NCBI RefSeq assembly: GCF_036010325.1
Contig: NZ_CP108549.1
Span: 4,526,001 to 4,590,000 of the forward strand
Length of the DNA: 64,000 bases
Direction of reading: 5' to 3'
Source: Streptomyces sp. NBC_01210
GTDB taxonomy: Bacteria > Actinomycetota > Actinomycetes > Streptomycetales > Streptomycetaceae
The position numbers and the translations under genes were made by a program. Numbering within the stretch: the first letter of the stretch is position 1; each line of letters opens with the position of its first letter. Below the pieces are notes generated by a model. It was not told the origin of the DNA. It saw only the letters and a list, made by a program, of their open reading frames with translations, and ran no database searches. Positions 17,391 to 25,969 of this stretch are shown one piece after another.

Positions 17391-19082
17391 CTAGCGTCGC
17401 CTGCGGGCCGTACCGAAGATCGAGCGGGAGATCTCCCGGCCCAGCTGCGTACCGACCGAGCGCGCCAGCGACTTGAAGATGCCGCTGCCCATAACCTGCC
17501 CCACCACAGACTCGTCCTGCGCCCGCGCCCGCGGGGACTTCGCCGTCCCCGCCGCCTCCTTGGCATGCTCGGCCTCCTTGGCATGCTCGGCCTCCACCGC
17601 CGCCCGCACCGCCGCCGCCTCCGCCTCCTGCTGTTCGGCCGTCAGCTTCTCGTACGCCGACTCCCGGTCGACCGCCTCCGCATAGCGCGAGTACAGCTGC
17701 GAGGACTTCACCGCCTCGTCCAGGGCCGCCGCGTCGATCGGGCCCATCAGCGACTGCGGGGCGCGCAGACGGGTCATCGCGACCGGCGTCGGGGCGCCCT
17801 TGTCGCTGAGCACGGTGATCACCGTCTCGCCCGTGCCGAGCCCCGTCAGCACCTCCTCCAGGTCGTACGGCGATTTCGGGAAGGTCTTCACCGTCGCCTT
17901 CAGCGCCTTGGCGTCGTCCGGAGTGAAGGCGCGCAGCGCGTGCTGCACCCGATTGCCGAGCTGCGCCAGCACATCCCCCGGAACATCCTTCGGCGTCTGC
18001 GTGACAAAGAAGACGCCGACTCCTTTCGAGCGAATCAGCCGCACCGTCTGCGTAATCGACTCCAGGAACGCCTTCGACGCCCCGTTGAAGAGCAGATGCG
18101 CCTCGTCGAAGACGAACACCAGCTTCGGCTTCTCGACATCCCCGACCTCGGGAAGGTCGTGGAAGAGGTCCGCGAGCAGCCACATCAGAAATGTCGAGAA
18201 CAGCTGCGGCTTGTCCTGCACGGCGGGCAGTTCCAGTACGGAGACGAGCCCGCGCCCGTCCGGAGCCGTACGCAGCAGCTCACTCGTGTCGAACTCGGGC
18301 TCGCCGAAGAAGCCGCCCGCGCCCTGTTACTCGAAGGCGGTGAGCGCACGCAGGATCACCCCGGCGGTGGCCGTGGAGAGTCCGCCGATGTTCTTGAGCT
18401 CCGCCTTCCCGGTGTCCGACACCAGAAAGGCGACCACGGCCCGCAGATCCTTGAGATCCACCAGCTCCAGACCCTTGGAGTCGGCGTAGTGGAAGATCAG
18501 CCCGAGCGACTGCTCCTGCGTCCGGTTGAGCTGGAGCACTTTGGAGAGCAGTACGGGTCCGAAGCTGGTGACCGTCGCGCGCAGCGGAACGCCGGGGCCG
18601 ATGCCGCCGAGGCCGTAGAACTCGCAGGGGAATCCCTTGGCCTCCCACGCCTGCCCGACCTGCCCGGCTCGCTCCTGGACCTTCGCGCCCGACTCGCCCG
18701 GGGCGGAGATGCCGGAGACATCACCCTTGATGTCGGCGAGGAACACGGGCACGCCGTTCGCGGAGAGCTGCTCGGCGATCAGCTGGAGTGTCTTGGTCTT
18801 TCCGGTGCCGGTGGCGCCGGCGACCAGACCGTGCCGGTTGAGCATGGACAGCGGGATACGGATCTGGGCATCGGGTCGGCACTGGCCGTCCCAGAGCAGT
18901 GCGCCGAGGTCCAGTGCGGCGCCGCTGAGGGCGTATCCGGCGGCGATCTCCTGCGCGGGCGGCGGCAGCACGGACCCGGCGGCCGACGCGCCCGCCGGGG
19001 CGGACACAGCCCCATCAGCCCCGGACACACCCGTGGCTGTTTCCGTTTCCGGCGCGTTCAGCGGCTGTTGGCCGGCGCTCAT
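17391..19082 (-). pseudogene. HerA-like (DUF853) ATPase interrupted by an in-frame TAA
   Basis: The frame from ATG 19082 to 17391 would encode 563 residues but has one TAA at 18327-18329 (codon 252). The first part has Walker A GATGTGKT (89-96) and FLADIKGDVSG, and ends ATAGVILRALTAFE. After the stop the same frame continues QGAGGFFGEPEFDTSELLRT and then KPQLFSTFLMWLLADLFHDL, LVFVFDEAHLLF (Walker B) and VFFVTQTPKDVPGDVLAQLG. Relatives normally read FEQQG at the break, so a CAA-to-TAA change explains it. Both halves keep good codon use. Possible readings are a recent pseudogene, readthrough, two polypeptides that complement (a start near 18221 is possible), or a sequencing error. HerA-like ATPases translocate DNA; the family role in Streptomyces is not settled. 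Confidence 0.85.
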
Positions 19083-19177
19083 GGCGACCCCCTATTCCCG
19101 ATATGAGGCACTTTGACCAGCATTACACTGGCGCTGCCTGGCTGCGCCGACCGCCGCTTGCCCGGTAGGCTTTCCGT

Positions 19178-19474
19178 GTGATCTTCAAGCGCATCGGTAA
19201 CGGGCGGCCGTATCCCGACCATGGCCGGGAAAGCACCCGGCAGTGGGCGGATGTCGCGCCGCGCCCGGTCCGCCTCGATCAGCTCGTGACCACCAAGGGC
19301 CAGCTGGACCTGGAAACGCTGCTCGCCGAGGACTCCACGTTCTACGGCGACCTCTTCGCGCATGTCGTGAAGTGGCAGGGCGACCTCTATCTGGAGGACG
19401 GCCTGCACCGCGCCGTGCGCGCCGCGCTGCAGCAGCGCCAGGTACTGCACGCCCGCGTGCTCGAGCTGGGCTGA
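19178..19474 (+). CDS. Conserved small protein, VapB-antitoxin-like label
   Basis: 98 residues from GTG 19178 (MIFKRIGNGRPYPDHGRESTRQW). The C-terminal half (FYGDLFAHVVKWQGDLYLED, then GLHRAVRAALQQRQVLHARV) is highly conserved in Streptomyces and is sometimes annotated as a VapB-type antitoxin. I see no ribbon-helix-helix motif and no VapC-type PIN gene beside it, so that label is doubtful. It is divergent from the HerA-like gene and 118 bases before the LytR_C gene. A housekeeping role in actinomycetes seems more likely than a toxin-antitoxin role. Confidence 0.75.
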   Translation: MIFKRIGNGRPYPDHGRESTRQWADVAPRPVRLDQLVTTKGQLDLETLLAEDSTFYGDLFAHVVKWQGDLYLEDGLHRAVRAALQQRQVLHARVLELG

Positions 19475-19592
19475 GGCCGGGGCCGGTCGGCGACCAGTCC
19501 GACTGAGCCTTTCGGACCCTTTCGGGACCGTACGGACGCAATCGATTGATCATCTAGTAGGCATCGGCACCAGCCCGCATTACGCTGCGCCC

Positions 19593-20216
19593 ATGAGCAT
19601 GCTCACTCCCCCCGGCATGGGCGGAAAGTACCGCATCACGGGCGACAAGTACCCGCGTATGCGACGCCCCAGCAACCGCCGCAGGATCGTGTCGGCGGCC
19701 ATCGCCGCGGCGGTCGCCCTCGGCCTGGCCGGCTGGGGAACGCTGCAGCTCATCGACGTCTTCGCGGGCGACGGCAAGAAGACATCCGCGGGCGGCCGCA
19801 CGACGGACTGCAAGCCCGCGCCGAGGTCGTCAGCCGCGCCCCCGGCGCCCAAGCCGGGCCAGGTCACGGTGAACGTCTACAACGCGACCCCGCGCGGCGG
19901 CCTCGCCAAGGCGGCGGCCGACGAGCTGAAGAAGCGCGGCTTCGCCATCGGCAAGGTGGGCAACGCCTCTCCGGCGTACGACAAGAAGGTCCCGGGCACC
20001 GCAATACTGCTGGGCGCCCCCAACGCGTACGAGGGCGCCTTCCGCGTGCTCGGCACCCAGCTCCGGGGCAGCCAGCTGAAGACCGACACCCGCGAGACGG
20101 CGGACGTCGACCTGATCCTCGGCACGGCGTTCAAGGCCCTGGACACGAAGAAGGACGCCGACGCGGCTCTGGCCACCCTGGCCAATCCCGCTCCGGCGCC
20201 CTCCAGGAAGTGCTGA
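19593..20216 (+). CDS. LytR C-terminal domain membrane protein
   Basis: 207 residues. A basic N-terminus (MRRPSNRRR) precedes one membrane helix at about 34-54 (IVSAAIAAAVALGLAGWGTL), so the rest is outside the cell. A Pro/Ala linker leads to a LytR_C domain at about 90-180: VTVNVYNATPRGGLAKAAAD and ELKKRGFAIGKVGNASPAYD, ending VDLILGTAFKAL. The LytR/CpsA/Psr catalytic domain is not present. Such stand-alone proteins are thought to act in cell-wall polymer attachment or binding. It precedes upp, which lies convergently. Confidence 0.9.
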   Translation: MSMLTPPGMGGKYRITGDKYPRMRRPSNRRRIVSAAIAAAVALGLAGWGTLQLIDVFAGDGKKTSAGGRTTDCKPAPRSSAAPPAPKPGQVTVNVYNATPRGGLAKAAADELKKRGFAIGKVGNASPAYDKKVPGTAILLGAPNAYEGAFRVLGTQLRGSQLKTDTRETADVDLILGTAFKALDTKKDADAALATLANPAPAPSRKC

Positions 20217-20242
20217 GGAACCACCTGGCCCCCAGCTAGCTC

Positions 20243-20878
20243 CTAGTCCGCGGTCCCGTACATGCGGTCGCCCGCGTCGCCCAGGCCCGGCACGATGTAG
20301 CCGTGGTCGTTGAGCCGCTCGTCGACCGAGGCGGTGACCACGGTGACCGGCGTGCCCGCCAGCTCGCGCTCCATCACCTCGACGCCCTCCGGCGCCGCGA
20401 GCAGCACGACCGCGGTCACATCGTCCGCGCCGCGCTTGATCAGCTCCCGGATCGCCGCGACCAGCGTGCCGCCGGTGGCCAGCATCGGGTCGAGCACGTA
20501 CACCTGGCGGCCCGAGAGGTCCTCGGGCATCCGGGTCGCGTACGTCGACGCCTCCAGGGTCTCCTCATTGCGGATCATCCCGAGGAAGCCCACTTCGGCG
20601 GTCGGCAGCAGCCGCACCATGCCGTCGAGCATGCCCAGGCCGGCCCGCAGGATCGGCACCACCAGCGGTCGCGGGTGCGAGAGCTTCACGCCCGTCGTCC
20701 TGGTCACCGGGGTCTCGATGTCGACCTGCTCGGTGCGCACGTCCCTGGTGGCCTCGTACGCGAGCAGGGTGACCAGCTCGTCGGCGAGGCGCCGGAAGGT
20801 CGGGGAGTCGGTGCGCTTGTCGCGCAGCGTGGTGAGTTTGTGCGCCACCAGCGGGTGGTCGACGACATGGATCCGCAT
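20243..20878 (-). CDS. upp: Uracil phosphoribosyltransferase
   Basis: Salvage of uracil with PRPP to give UMP; 211 residues from ATG 20878. The family motifs are present: [14 protein letters not shown] (uracil and PRPP site), the flexible loop, and the PRPP-binding loop [17 protein letters not shown], then [11 protein letters not shown] and the C-terminal uracil-binding segment [17 protein letters not shown]. An upstream extension of the frame to 21961 is a chance opening across the divergent genes and is not used. It is divergent from the 61-residue basic protein. Confidence 0.97.
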   Translation of the reverse strand: MRIHVVDHPLVAHKLTTLRDKRTDSPTFRRLADELVTLLAYEATRDVRTEQVDIETPVTRTTGVKLSHPRPLVVPILRAGLGMLDGMVRLLPTAEVGFLGMIRNEETLEASTYATRMPEDLSGRQVYVLDPMLATGGTLVAAIRELIKRGADDVTAVVLLAAPEGVEVMERELAGTPVTVVTASVDERLNDHGYIVPGLGDAGDRMYGTAD

Positions 20879-20995
20879 GCGCACAACAGTATCCGCTCGC
20901 TTCAAGCCAGGGTCCGGAGGGAAGGTGGAGGGGGGTCCCTCCCAGGCCGCAGGGCCTAGGGGGAATACGGACCAAGCCGTGGGGTGGTGTGGCCG

Positions 20996-21181
20996 ATGCA
21001 GGAGCCTGAGCAGGAGCAGCACGACATAGAACCCGAGACTGAAGCGCAGCGCAGGCGGCGACGCGCCCAGTTCCTCCGCGAACTCAACGAGGCCAAGGCA
21101 CTGCGTGAGCGAGTCCAGCCCAGAAGGGCCCGAGCGGCCCGGATGCGCCAGCAAATGCGCATGCGGACCTTCCGCTGGTAG
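20996..21181 (+). CDS. Small Arg/Glu-rich protein (61 aa)
   Basis: From ATG 20996 ([18 protein letters not shown]), the first third is acidic and the remainder strongly basic and helical ([20 protein letters not shown], then [18 protein letters not shown]). It looks like a nucleic-acid-binding or coiled peptide. GTG 20984 is an alternative start. It sits between upp and tadA, where Streptomyces genomes usually have a short gene. Function is unknown. Confidence 0.65.
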   Translation: MQEPEQEQHDIEPETEAQRRRRRAQFLRELNEAKALRERVQPRRARAARMRQQMRMRTFRW

Positions 21182-21322
21182 CCCCTCCTCGCAAGAACTG
21201 ATGGCCGACGCAACGACGGAAGACCTCTCGCAACGGGCTCGTTTCTGCCACGATTCCGAGTGGGCGGGGCACAAAGCACAGCGCCGCCGGTCGTCACACC
21301 TCTGATCAGTGGGAGAGTCACG

Positions 21323-21862
21323 GTGTACTTCGCCGCACTGCTCGCGCGCACTCAAGACGGGTGGCAAGCGAGCGACACAGAGCTCGACGATGTGGAGACC
21401 CTGTCGGATCTGACCGACCTGGCCCGTGATGCCTCGGTGGACGAGGACACGGTGCTGGTCTTCATCGAGCAGGAGGACGCTTGGTTCGGTGTCGTCCGCG
21501 TGGAGGGCGAGGAGGATCCTCGTATCTACGTCTCGGACGCGGCCGCGGCCGCACGCTCCTCGTACGGGGAGATCCTTACCAAGGAACTGCTCGGCGGGGA
21601 CGATGACGACCCCGCCGACGATCTCGACACGCTGGACCTCGACGGCACCGAAGACGGAGAGCCGGAAGAGGACGACGAGGAGGAGGCGGACGGCGAGTCC
21701 GGCCCGGCCGGCGAGTTTGTGCCGGCGGGACCGGTCGGCGACCGCGACATCCTCATGGACCTGGGACTGTCGGAGAAGGAGCTGCTGGCGCTGGACACGG
21801 ACGCGCTGCTGGAGATCGCGGACGCACTGGGCGCCGCCGAGGTACTGGAGACCGTCCGCTAG
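21323..21862 (+). CDS. TadA-associated protein
   Basis: 179 residues from GTG 21323 with GGGAGAG six bases upstream. The N-terminal part ([20 protein letters not shown]) and the C-terminal helix pair ([20 protein letters not shown], then [17 protein letters not shown]) are conserved in actinomycetes. The centre is an acidic Asp/Glu tract of about 50 residues. Its stop codon TAG shares a base with the GTG start of tadA, so translation is coupled. Family databases name it 'tRNA adenosine deaminase-associated protein' because of this linkage; no activity is known. Confidence 0.88.
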   Translation: MYFAALLARTQDGWQASDTELDDVETLSDLTDLARDASVDEDTVLVFIEQEDAWFGVVRVEGEEDPRIYVSDAAAAARSSYGEILTKELLGGDDDDPADDLDTLDLDGTEDGEPEEDDEEEADGESGPAGEFVPAGPVGDRDILMDLGLSEKELLALDTDALLEIADALGAAEVLETVR

Positions 21863-22353
21863 TGACAGGACCGGCTCCCGGTGGCGTACCGCCCGATCCC
21901 GTACGCGAGCCGTGGGAGGCGCCGATGCGCCTTGCCCTGGCAGCGGCGGAACGCGCGGCACTGTCCGGCGATGTGCCGGTCGGCGCTGTCGTGCTGTCCG
22001 CGGACGGCACGGTCCTCGCCACCGGTCACAACGAGCGTGAGGCGACGGGCGACCCGACGGCGCACGCCGAGGTGCTGGCGATCCGCCGGGCCGCCGCGCA
22101 TTTGGGAGAGTGGCGGCTGACCGGCTGCACGCTTGTCGTCACGCTGGAGCCGTGCACGATGTGCGCGGGCGCGATCGTGCAGTCCCGGGTGGACCGGGTG
22201 GTCTACGGCGCACGGGACGAGAAGGCGGGCGCGGCCGGTTCACTCTGGGACGTCGTACGGGACCGGAGGCTCAACCACCGGCCCGAAGTCATCCTCGGAG
22301 TGCTGGAGGCCGAATGCGCCGAACAGCTGACGGGCTTCTTCCGGGACCGGTGA
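21862..22353 (+). CDS. tadA: tRNA-specific adenosine deaminase
   Basis: Converts A34 of tRNA-Arg(ACG) to inosine; a matching tRNA-Arg(ACG) gene is present in this window at 49041-49113. 163 residues. Zinc ligands and the proton shuttle are in HAE (68-70) and PCTMC (97-101). The rest follows the family ([20 protein letters not shown] and [20 protein letters not shown]). The GTG start overlaps the upstream stop by one base. A tRNA-Ser gene follows 58 bases downstream. Confidence 0.96.
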   Translation: MTGPAPGGVPPDPVREPWEAPMRLALAAAERAALSGDVPVGAVVLSADGTVLATGHNEREATGDPTAHAEVLAIRRAAAHLGEWRLTGCTLVVTLEPCTMCAGAIVQSRVDRVVYGARDEKAGAAGSLWDVVRDRRLNHRPEVILGVLEAECAEQLTGFFRDR

Positions 22354-22411
22354 ACGACGGGATCCTGGGCGGATTTCAGAGCACGGCCCACCTTGGGCTA
22401 AGCTCTCTCCC

Positions 22412-22496
22412 GGTAGCGTGTCCGAGCGGCCGAAGGAGCTCGCCTCGAAAGCGAGTGTGGCGCAAGTCACCGAGGGTTCAAATCCCTCCGCTACCG
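22412..22496 (+). tRNA. tRNA-Ser (anticodon CGA)
   Basis: Acceptor GGTAGCG (22412-22418) pairs with CGCTACC (22489-22495), with a G discriminator. Anticodon stem CTCGC/GCGAG holds loop CTCGAAA, anticodon CGA. The long variable arm is present. CCA is not encoded. Confidence 0.96.
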
Positions 22497-22546
22497 CAGA
22501 TAGACGAAGGGCCCGGCTCCACGAGCCGGGCCCTTCGTCTATCTGC
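22496..22546 (+). terminator. Very long perfect hairpin after tRNA-Ser(CGA)
   Basis: 24-base arms (22496-22519 and 22523-22546) are perfectly complementary with a 3-base loop. The 5' arm starts at the tRNA discriminator base, so the hairpin abuts the mature tRNA end. It is the strongest hairpin noticed in the window. Confidence 0.92.
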
Positions 22547-22942
22547 GTCTCCGGGGTCTGCAAGTCAGCCGCACCGGCGTTAAGGACAATGGGGCCGACG
22601 GTAACCACCTCGCGCGTGATCGTCGTACCGGCAGGACCAGTGGAACCCGGACGGCCCGGCGCCCCGGTCGGTCCCGTCGGACCGGTCGCTCCCCTCTTGC
22701 AGTCACCCTTCTGGGACTTCAGCTTGTCGTCGTGCGACCCGTCCTTGCACTTGTCGCCTCTGCTGCCCTCACTGCTGGACACGCTCACGCCGTCAGCCAC
22801 GCTCTGAGCCGTGGCCGCGACCGGACTGACCACCCGGCCACCAGGACCAGCGCAAGCGAGGCGAGCGCGCCGCCGGCCATCCACTTGCCTCGAGGGGCAG
22901 AGGTCCCAGCGAGGACGCTGTCCTGTTGTCAGGAGTCATGCA
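22547..22942 (-). pseudogene. Secreted collagen-like protein, frameshifted and lacking its end
   Basis: On the minus strand a signal-peptide-like sequence (MAGGALASLALVLVAGW) is in one frame. VVSPVAATAQSVADGVSVSS follows in another, so a frameshift lies at about 22830. The second frame continues with a charged spacer, six Gly-X-Y triplets (GATGPTGPTGAPGRPGST) and GPAGTTITREVVTVGPIVLN. It then runs without a stop through the tRNA-Ser terminator and on into tadA, so the true 3' end is gone. The break point coincides with the end of the tRNA unit, a common site of element integration. An alternative is that the frameshift is an error and only the end is lost. Confidence 0.6.
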
Positions 22943-23330
22943 CTTGCTCCTTGTCCTTGAGGATTTCACGTTCGAACCCAAGGCGGAGCCTGACCCGTAC
23001 GCAGTCGACAGGTCGTCACGCTCGGCCGGAACTCACCAGATGATCAGCAATTCGGAGCATTCGACTCAAACCTCGCCGGGTCCACCCACCGGCATCTTCA
23101 TCGCGTCCGCACGATGATCAGAAGGAAACGGTCCAGCGCACAACTTTCGGCTTTACCAGCACGAACAGACCTCGCCAGGCCCGGCCGCAGTCAGGGTCGG
23201 CAGAGGGCCTCGACACCCGGTCCCTTGATCCACAAGGGCTCGGTTAGACTCACGCGACTGCGCGACCGGGGGACAGCAGGGACCGCAGAGGCTGCAGGGA
23301 CCACAGGCATCGCAGGGGAGGCAGGGGCTG
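22943..23330. other. Intergenic region with purine-rich imperfect repeats
   Basis: No gene is supported. From about 23270 to 23325 the sequence is a run of CAGGGACCACAGG-like imperfect repeats leading into the ribosome site (GGGGAGGCAGGGG) of the next gene. The promoters of the collagen-like gene (minus) and of the small membrane protein (plus) must lie here. Confidence 0.45.
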
Positions 23331-23495
23331 ATGGTGCAAACGAAGAAAATCGCTCTCTACGTCGTCGTTGTCTTCGTGCTGTACACGATCATCACCTCCC
23401 CGGACAGGGCTGCCGACATGGTCCAGATAGGCTTCGAGGGCATTTCGAGCGCCGCACAGGGCGTCGGACGATTCATGACAGAGCTCGTCAATTAG
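23331..23495 (+). CDS. Small single-pass membrane protein (54 aa)
   Basis: ATG 23331 to TAG 23495. A basic start (MVQTKKIA) is followed by one membrane helix (LYVVVVFVLYTIITS) and a short amphipathic tail (VQIGFEGISSAAQGVGRFMT). It has an upstream GGAGG and ends nine bases before the next gene, whose own ribosome site overlaps the end, so they are probably co-transcribed. Peptides of this pattern are conserved in Streptomyces; function is unknown. Confidence 0.75.
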   Translation: MVQTKKIALYVVVVFVLYTIITSPDRAADMVQIGFEGISSAAQGVGRFMTELVN

Positions 23496-23504
23496 GAGTG
23501 CCCC

Positions 23505-23798
23505 TTGATCCGCCATCTTGTCCTCTTCAAGCTCAATGAGGGCGTCGATCGCGACGAGCCGCGGGTGGCCGCCGGCGTGAAGGCCTTCCGGGCGCTCGAA
23601 GGGGTCGTGCCCGAGCTGGAGTTCTGGGAGTGCGCCTGGAACATCACCGACCGGCCGATCGCCTATGACTTCGCCATCAACTCCGCGGTGTCCGACCGCG
23701 AGGCGCTGGAGCGGTACATCGGGCATCCGGCCCATCAGGCTGCCGCCGGACAGTGGCGCGAGTTCGCCACGTGGGTGATCGCCGACTACGAGTTCTGA
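23505..23798 (+). CDS. Dabb (stress-responsive alpha/beta-barrel) protein
   Basis: 97 residues from TTG 23505, supported by AGGAG six bases upstream. The opening MIRHLVLFKLNEGVD and the end (HPAHQAAAGQWREFATWVIA, then DYEF) are the signature of the dimeric ferredoxin-like Dabb family (RHIVLFKFK...HP.H). The fold binds small hydrophobic ligands; no specific reaction can be assigned. It follows the 54-residue membrane protein and precedes the sigF gene by 171 bases. Confidence 0.9.
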   Translation: MIRHLVLFKLNEGVDRDEPRVAAGVKAFRALEGVVPELEFWECAWNITDRPIAYDFAINSAVSDREALERYIGHPAHQAAAGQWREFATWVIADYEF

Positions 23799-23969
23799 GC
23801 CCCCGGTTTCCCCAGCCCCTCGCCTGTCCGGCGGGGGGCCTTTTGAGTTTGGCCCTCAACTTGCCTTCAACACGGCATTTTCGGGTGCTTGCACACAGTG
23901 GACATGTCTTGTGATGCTATGACCGCTTTTGACGGATGAGTTGACCGTAGTTGACCGCAAAGGGGTGGC

Positions 23970-24818
23970 GTGACCGTGTCGGCCAGTACTGCGCCTCAGG
24001 TGCCGCCCCAGAACGAGCGGCCCGACGACACCCCGGCCCCCGGAAAACCCCAGAGCCGGGGCGCGGACACCCGGGCCCTGACCCAGGTGCTCTTCGGCCA
24101 GCTCAAAGAGCTGAAGCCGGGCACTACGGAACACTCCCGGGTACGTGGGGCGCTGATCGAGGCGAATCTGCCGCTTGTGCGCTACGCCGCGGCGCGGTTC
24201 CGCTCCCGCAACGAGCCGATGGAGGACGTCGTCCAGGTCGGCACGATCGGGCTCATCAACGCCATCGACCGCTTCGACCCGGACCGCGGTGTGCAGTTCC
24301 CGACGTTCGCGATGCCCACCGTGGTCGGCGAGATCAAGCGGTACTTCCGCGACAACGTACGGACCGTCCATGTGCCCCGGCGGCTGCACGAGCTGTGGGT
24401 ACAGGTCAACGGCGCCACCGAGGATCTGACGACGGCTCATGGGCGCACCCCGACGACGGCCGAGATCGCCGAGCGGCTGAAGATCGGCGAGGACGAGGTG
24501 CTGGCCTGCATCGAGGCCGGGCGCTCGTACCATGCGACCTCCCTCGAGGCGGCCCAGGAGGGCGACGGGCTGCCGGGGCTGCTCGACCGGCTCGGTTACG
24601 AGGACCCGGCGCTGGCCGGCGTCGAACACCGCGACCTGGTTCGCCATCTGCTCGTACAACTGCCCGAGCGGGAACAGCGGATCCTCATGCTCCGCTACTA
24701 CAACAATCTGACGCAGTCACAGATCAGCCAGGAGCTGGGCGTTTCGCAGATGCATGTGTCAAGGCTGCTTGCCCGAAGCTTTGCCCGACTCAGATCCGCA
24801 AACAGGATCGAGGCATAG
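23970..24818 (+). CDS. sigF: SigB/SigF-family RNA polymerase sigma factor
   Basis: 282 residues, GTG start at 23970 with AAAGGGG upstream. Region 2 is [20 protein letters not shown] followed by [13 protein letters not shown] (core binding and -10 recognition). Region 3 has [15 protein letters not shown]. Region 4 is [20 protein letters not shown], then [20 protein letters not shown] (-35 recognition). The N-terminal Pro-rich tail and the position immediately before a second, similar factor match the SigF/SigN pair of Streptomyces, where SigF acts in spore maturation. Such factors are usually held by anti-sigma factors; none is encoded next to it here. Two hairpins follow. Which member is F and which N rests on memory of the N-termini. 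Confidence 0.88.
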   Translation: MTVSASTAPQVPPQNERPDDTPAPGKPQSRGADTRALTQVLFGQLKELKPGTTEHSRVRGALIEANLPLVRYAAARFRSRNEPMEDVVQVGTIGLINAIDRFDPDRGVQFPTFAMPTVVGEIKRYFRDNVRTVHVPRRLHELWVQVNGATEDLTTAHGRTPTTAEIAERLKIGEDEVLACIEAGRSYHATSLEAAQEGDGLPGLLDRLGYEDPALAGVEHRDLVRHLLVQLPEREQRILMLRYYNNLTQSQISQELGVSQMHVSRLLARSFARLRSANRIEA

Positions 24819-24820
24819 CT

Positions 24821-24860
24821 GAAACGGGTAGACCGTTTCAGGGGCAGCTTCGGGCTGCCC
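24821..24860 (+). terminator. Two hairpins after sigF
   Basis: GAAACGG / CCGTTTC (24821-24839) followed at once by GGGCAGC / GCTGCCC (24842-24860) with loop TTCGG. They probably separate sigF transcription from sigN. Confidence 0.75.
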
Positions 24861-24902
24861 AAATGCCGCACACCCTCTGCTTCCTGCACAAATTCACCCG
24901 AT

Positions 24903-24940
24903 ACATGTCGACATGTCACTACAGCGTGTTGCCGACATGT
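24903..24940. promoter_or_regulatory. Three ACATGT motifs upstream of sigN
   Basis: The palindromic hexamer ACATGT occurs at 24903, 24911 and 24935, the first two joined as ACATGTCGACATGTC, between the sigF terminator and the sigN start. This density suggests an operator; the binding protein is unknown. Confidence 0.45.
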
Positions 24941-25053
24941 GACATTCTGCGGGAACCGCGTTTGCCGCAGCCCCGCCTCCGGTATTCAGGTGGAGGCTGC
25001 GTTCCTCCGATGGTCGTGGCCGCCGCGACCGTCCGCGACCTCAAGGGGGTGGC

Positions 25054-25908
25054 ATGTCCGTAGAACAGGGCAGCTCGAAGGTGCTCACGCTCACGAAGAG
25101 CGCACCCGCACCTGTCGTGCCTGACAGCTCGGAAGCCATCGACACGCGCACTCTGTCCCGCTCCCTGTTCCTGCGGCTGCGCGCGCTGGACTCCGAGGGA
25201 ACGGGCGACACCCCGGAGCGCACCTATGTGCGCGACACCCTCATCGAGCTCAATCTGCCCCTCGTGCGGTACGCCGCGGCGCGGTTCCGCTCCCGCAACG
25301 AGCCGATGGAGGACATCGTCCAGGTCGGCACGATCGGTCTGATCAAGGCGATCGACCGGTTCGACTGCGAACGGGGCGTGGAATTCCCGACGTTCGCGAT
25401 GCCGACGGTCGTCGGCGAGATCAAGCGCTTCTTCCGCGACACCTCGTGGTCGGTGCGGGTGCCGCGCCGGCTCCAGGAGCTGCGGCTCGCGCTCACCAAG
25501 GCCAGCGACGAGCTGGCCCAGAAGCTCGACCGCTCCCCGACCGTTCCCGAACTCGCAGCAGTGCTCGGGGTGTCGGAGGAGGACGTGGTCGACGGTCTCG
25601 CCGTCGGCAACGCCTACACCGCCTCCTCCCTGGACTCGCCCTCGCCCGAGGACGACGGCGGCGAGGGCTCGCTCGCCGACCGGCTGGGGTACGAGGACAC
25701 GGCGCTGGAGGGCGTCGAGTACCGCGAGTCCCTCAAGCCCCTGCTCGCCAAACTCCCGCCCCGCGAGCGGCAGATCATCATGCTGCGGTTCTTCGCCAAT
25801 ATGACCCAGTCGCAGATCGGCGAGGAGGTCGGCATCTCGCAGATGCATGTCTCGCGGCTGCTGACCCGTACGCTCGCGCAGCTGCGGGAGGGCCTGATCG
25901 CCGACTGA
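25054..25908 (+). CDS. sigN: SigB/SigF-family RNA polymerase sigma factor (SigN-like)
   Basis: 284 residues from ATG 25054 with AAGGGGGTGG upstream. Region 2: [20 protein letters not shown], then LIKAIDRFDCERGVEFPTFA. Region 4: LPPRERQIIMLRFFANMTQS and [20 protein letters not shown]. It is closely similar to the upstream factor, most in regions 2 and 4, and different in the N-terminus (SVEQGSSKVLTLTKSAPAP) and the linker before region 4. The pair probably arose by duplication. In Streptomyces the second gene of such a pair is sigN, implicated in development. It is separated from sigF by terminator hairpins and an ACATGT cluster, so it has its own promoter. Confidence 0.86.
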   Translation: MSVEQGSSKVLTLTKSAPAPVVPDSSEAIDTRTLSRSLFLRLRALDSEGTGDTPERTYVRDTLIELNLPLVRYAAARFRSRNEPMEDIVQVGTIGLIKAIDRFDCERGVEFPTFAMPTVVGEIKRFFRDTSWSVRVPRRLQELRLALTKASDELAQKLDRSPTVPELAAVLGVSEEDVVDGLAVGNAYTASSLDSPSPEDDGGEGSLADRLGYEDTALEGVEYRESLKPLLAKLPPRERQIIMLRFFANMTQSQIGEEVGISQMHVSRLLTRTLAQLREGLIAD

Positions 25909-25969
25909 CCCCGGACCGAAGCCCGCGGGCAGGGTTCCTTATTGACGGTGCGTCAGACACACTGACGCG

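Noticed and set aside
20879..21961. Long minus-strand extension of upp covering the 61-residue and TadA-associated genes
   Set aside because: The translation is low complexity and unlike any family. ATG 20878 gives a normal-length Upp.
23114..23539. Collagen-like Gly-X-X frame on the plus strand before the 54-residue gene
   Set aside because: It arises from purine-rich leader repeats and runs out of frame through two well-supported genes.
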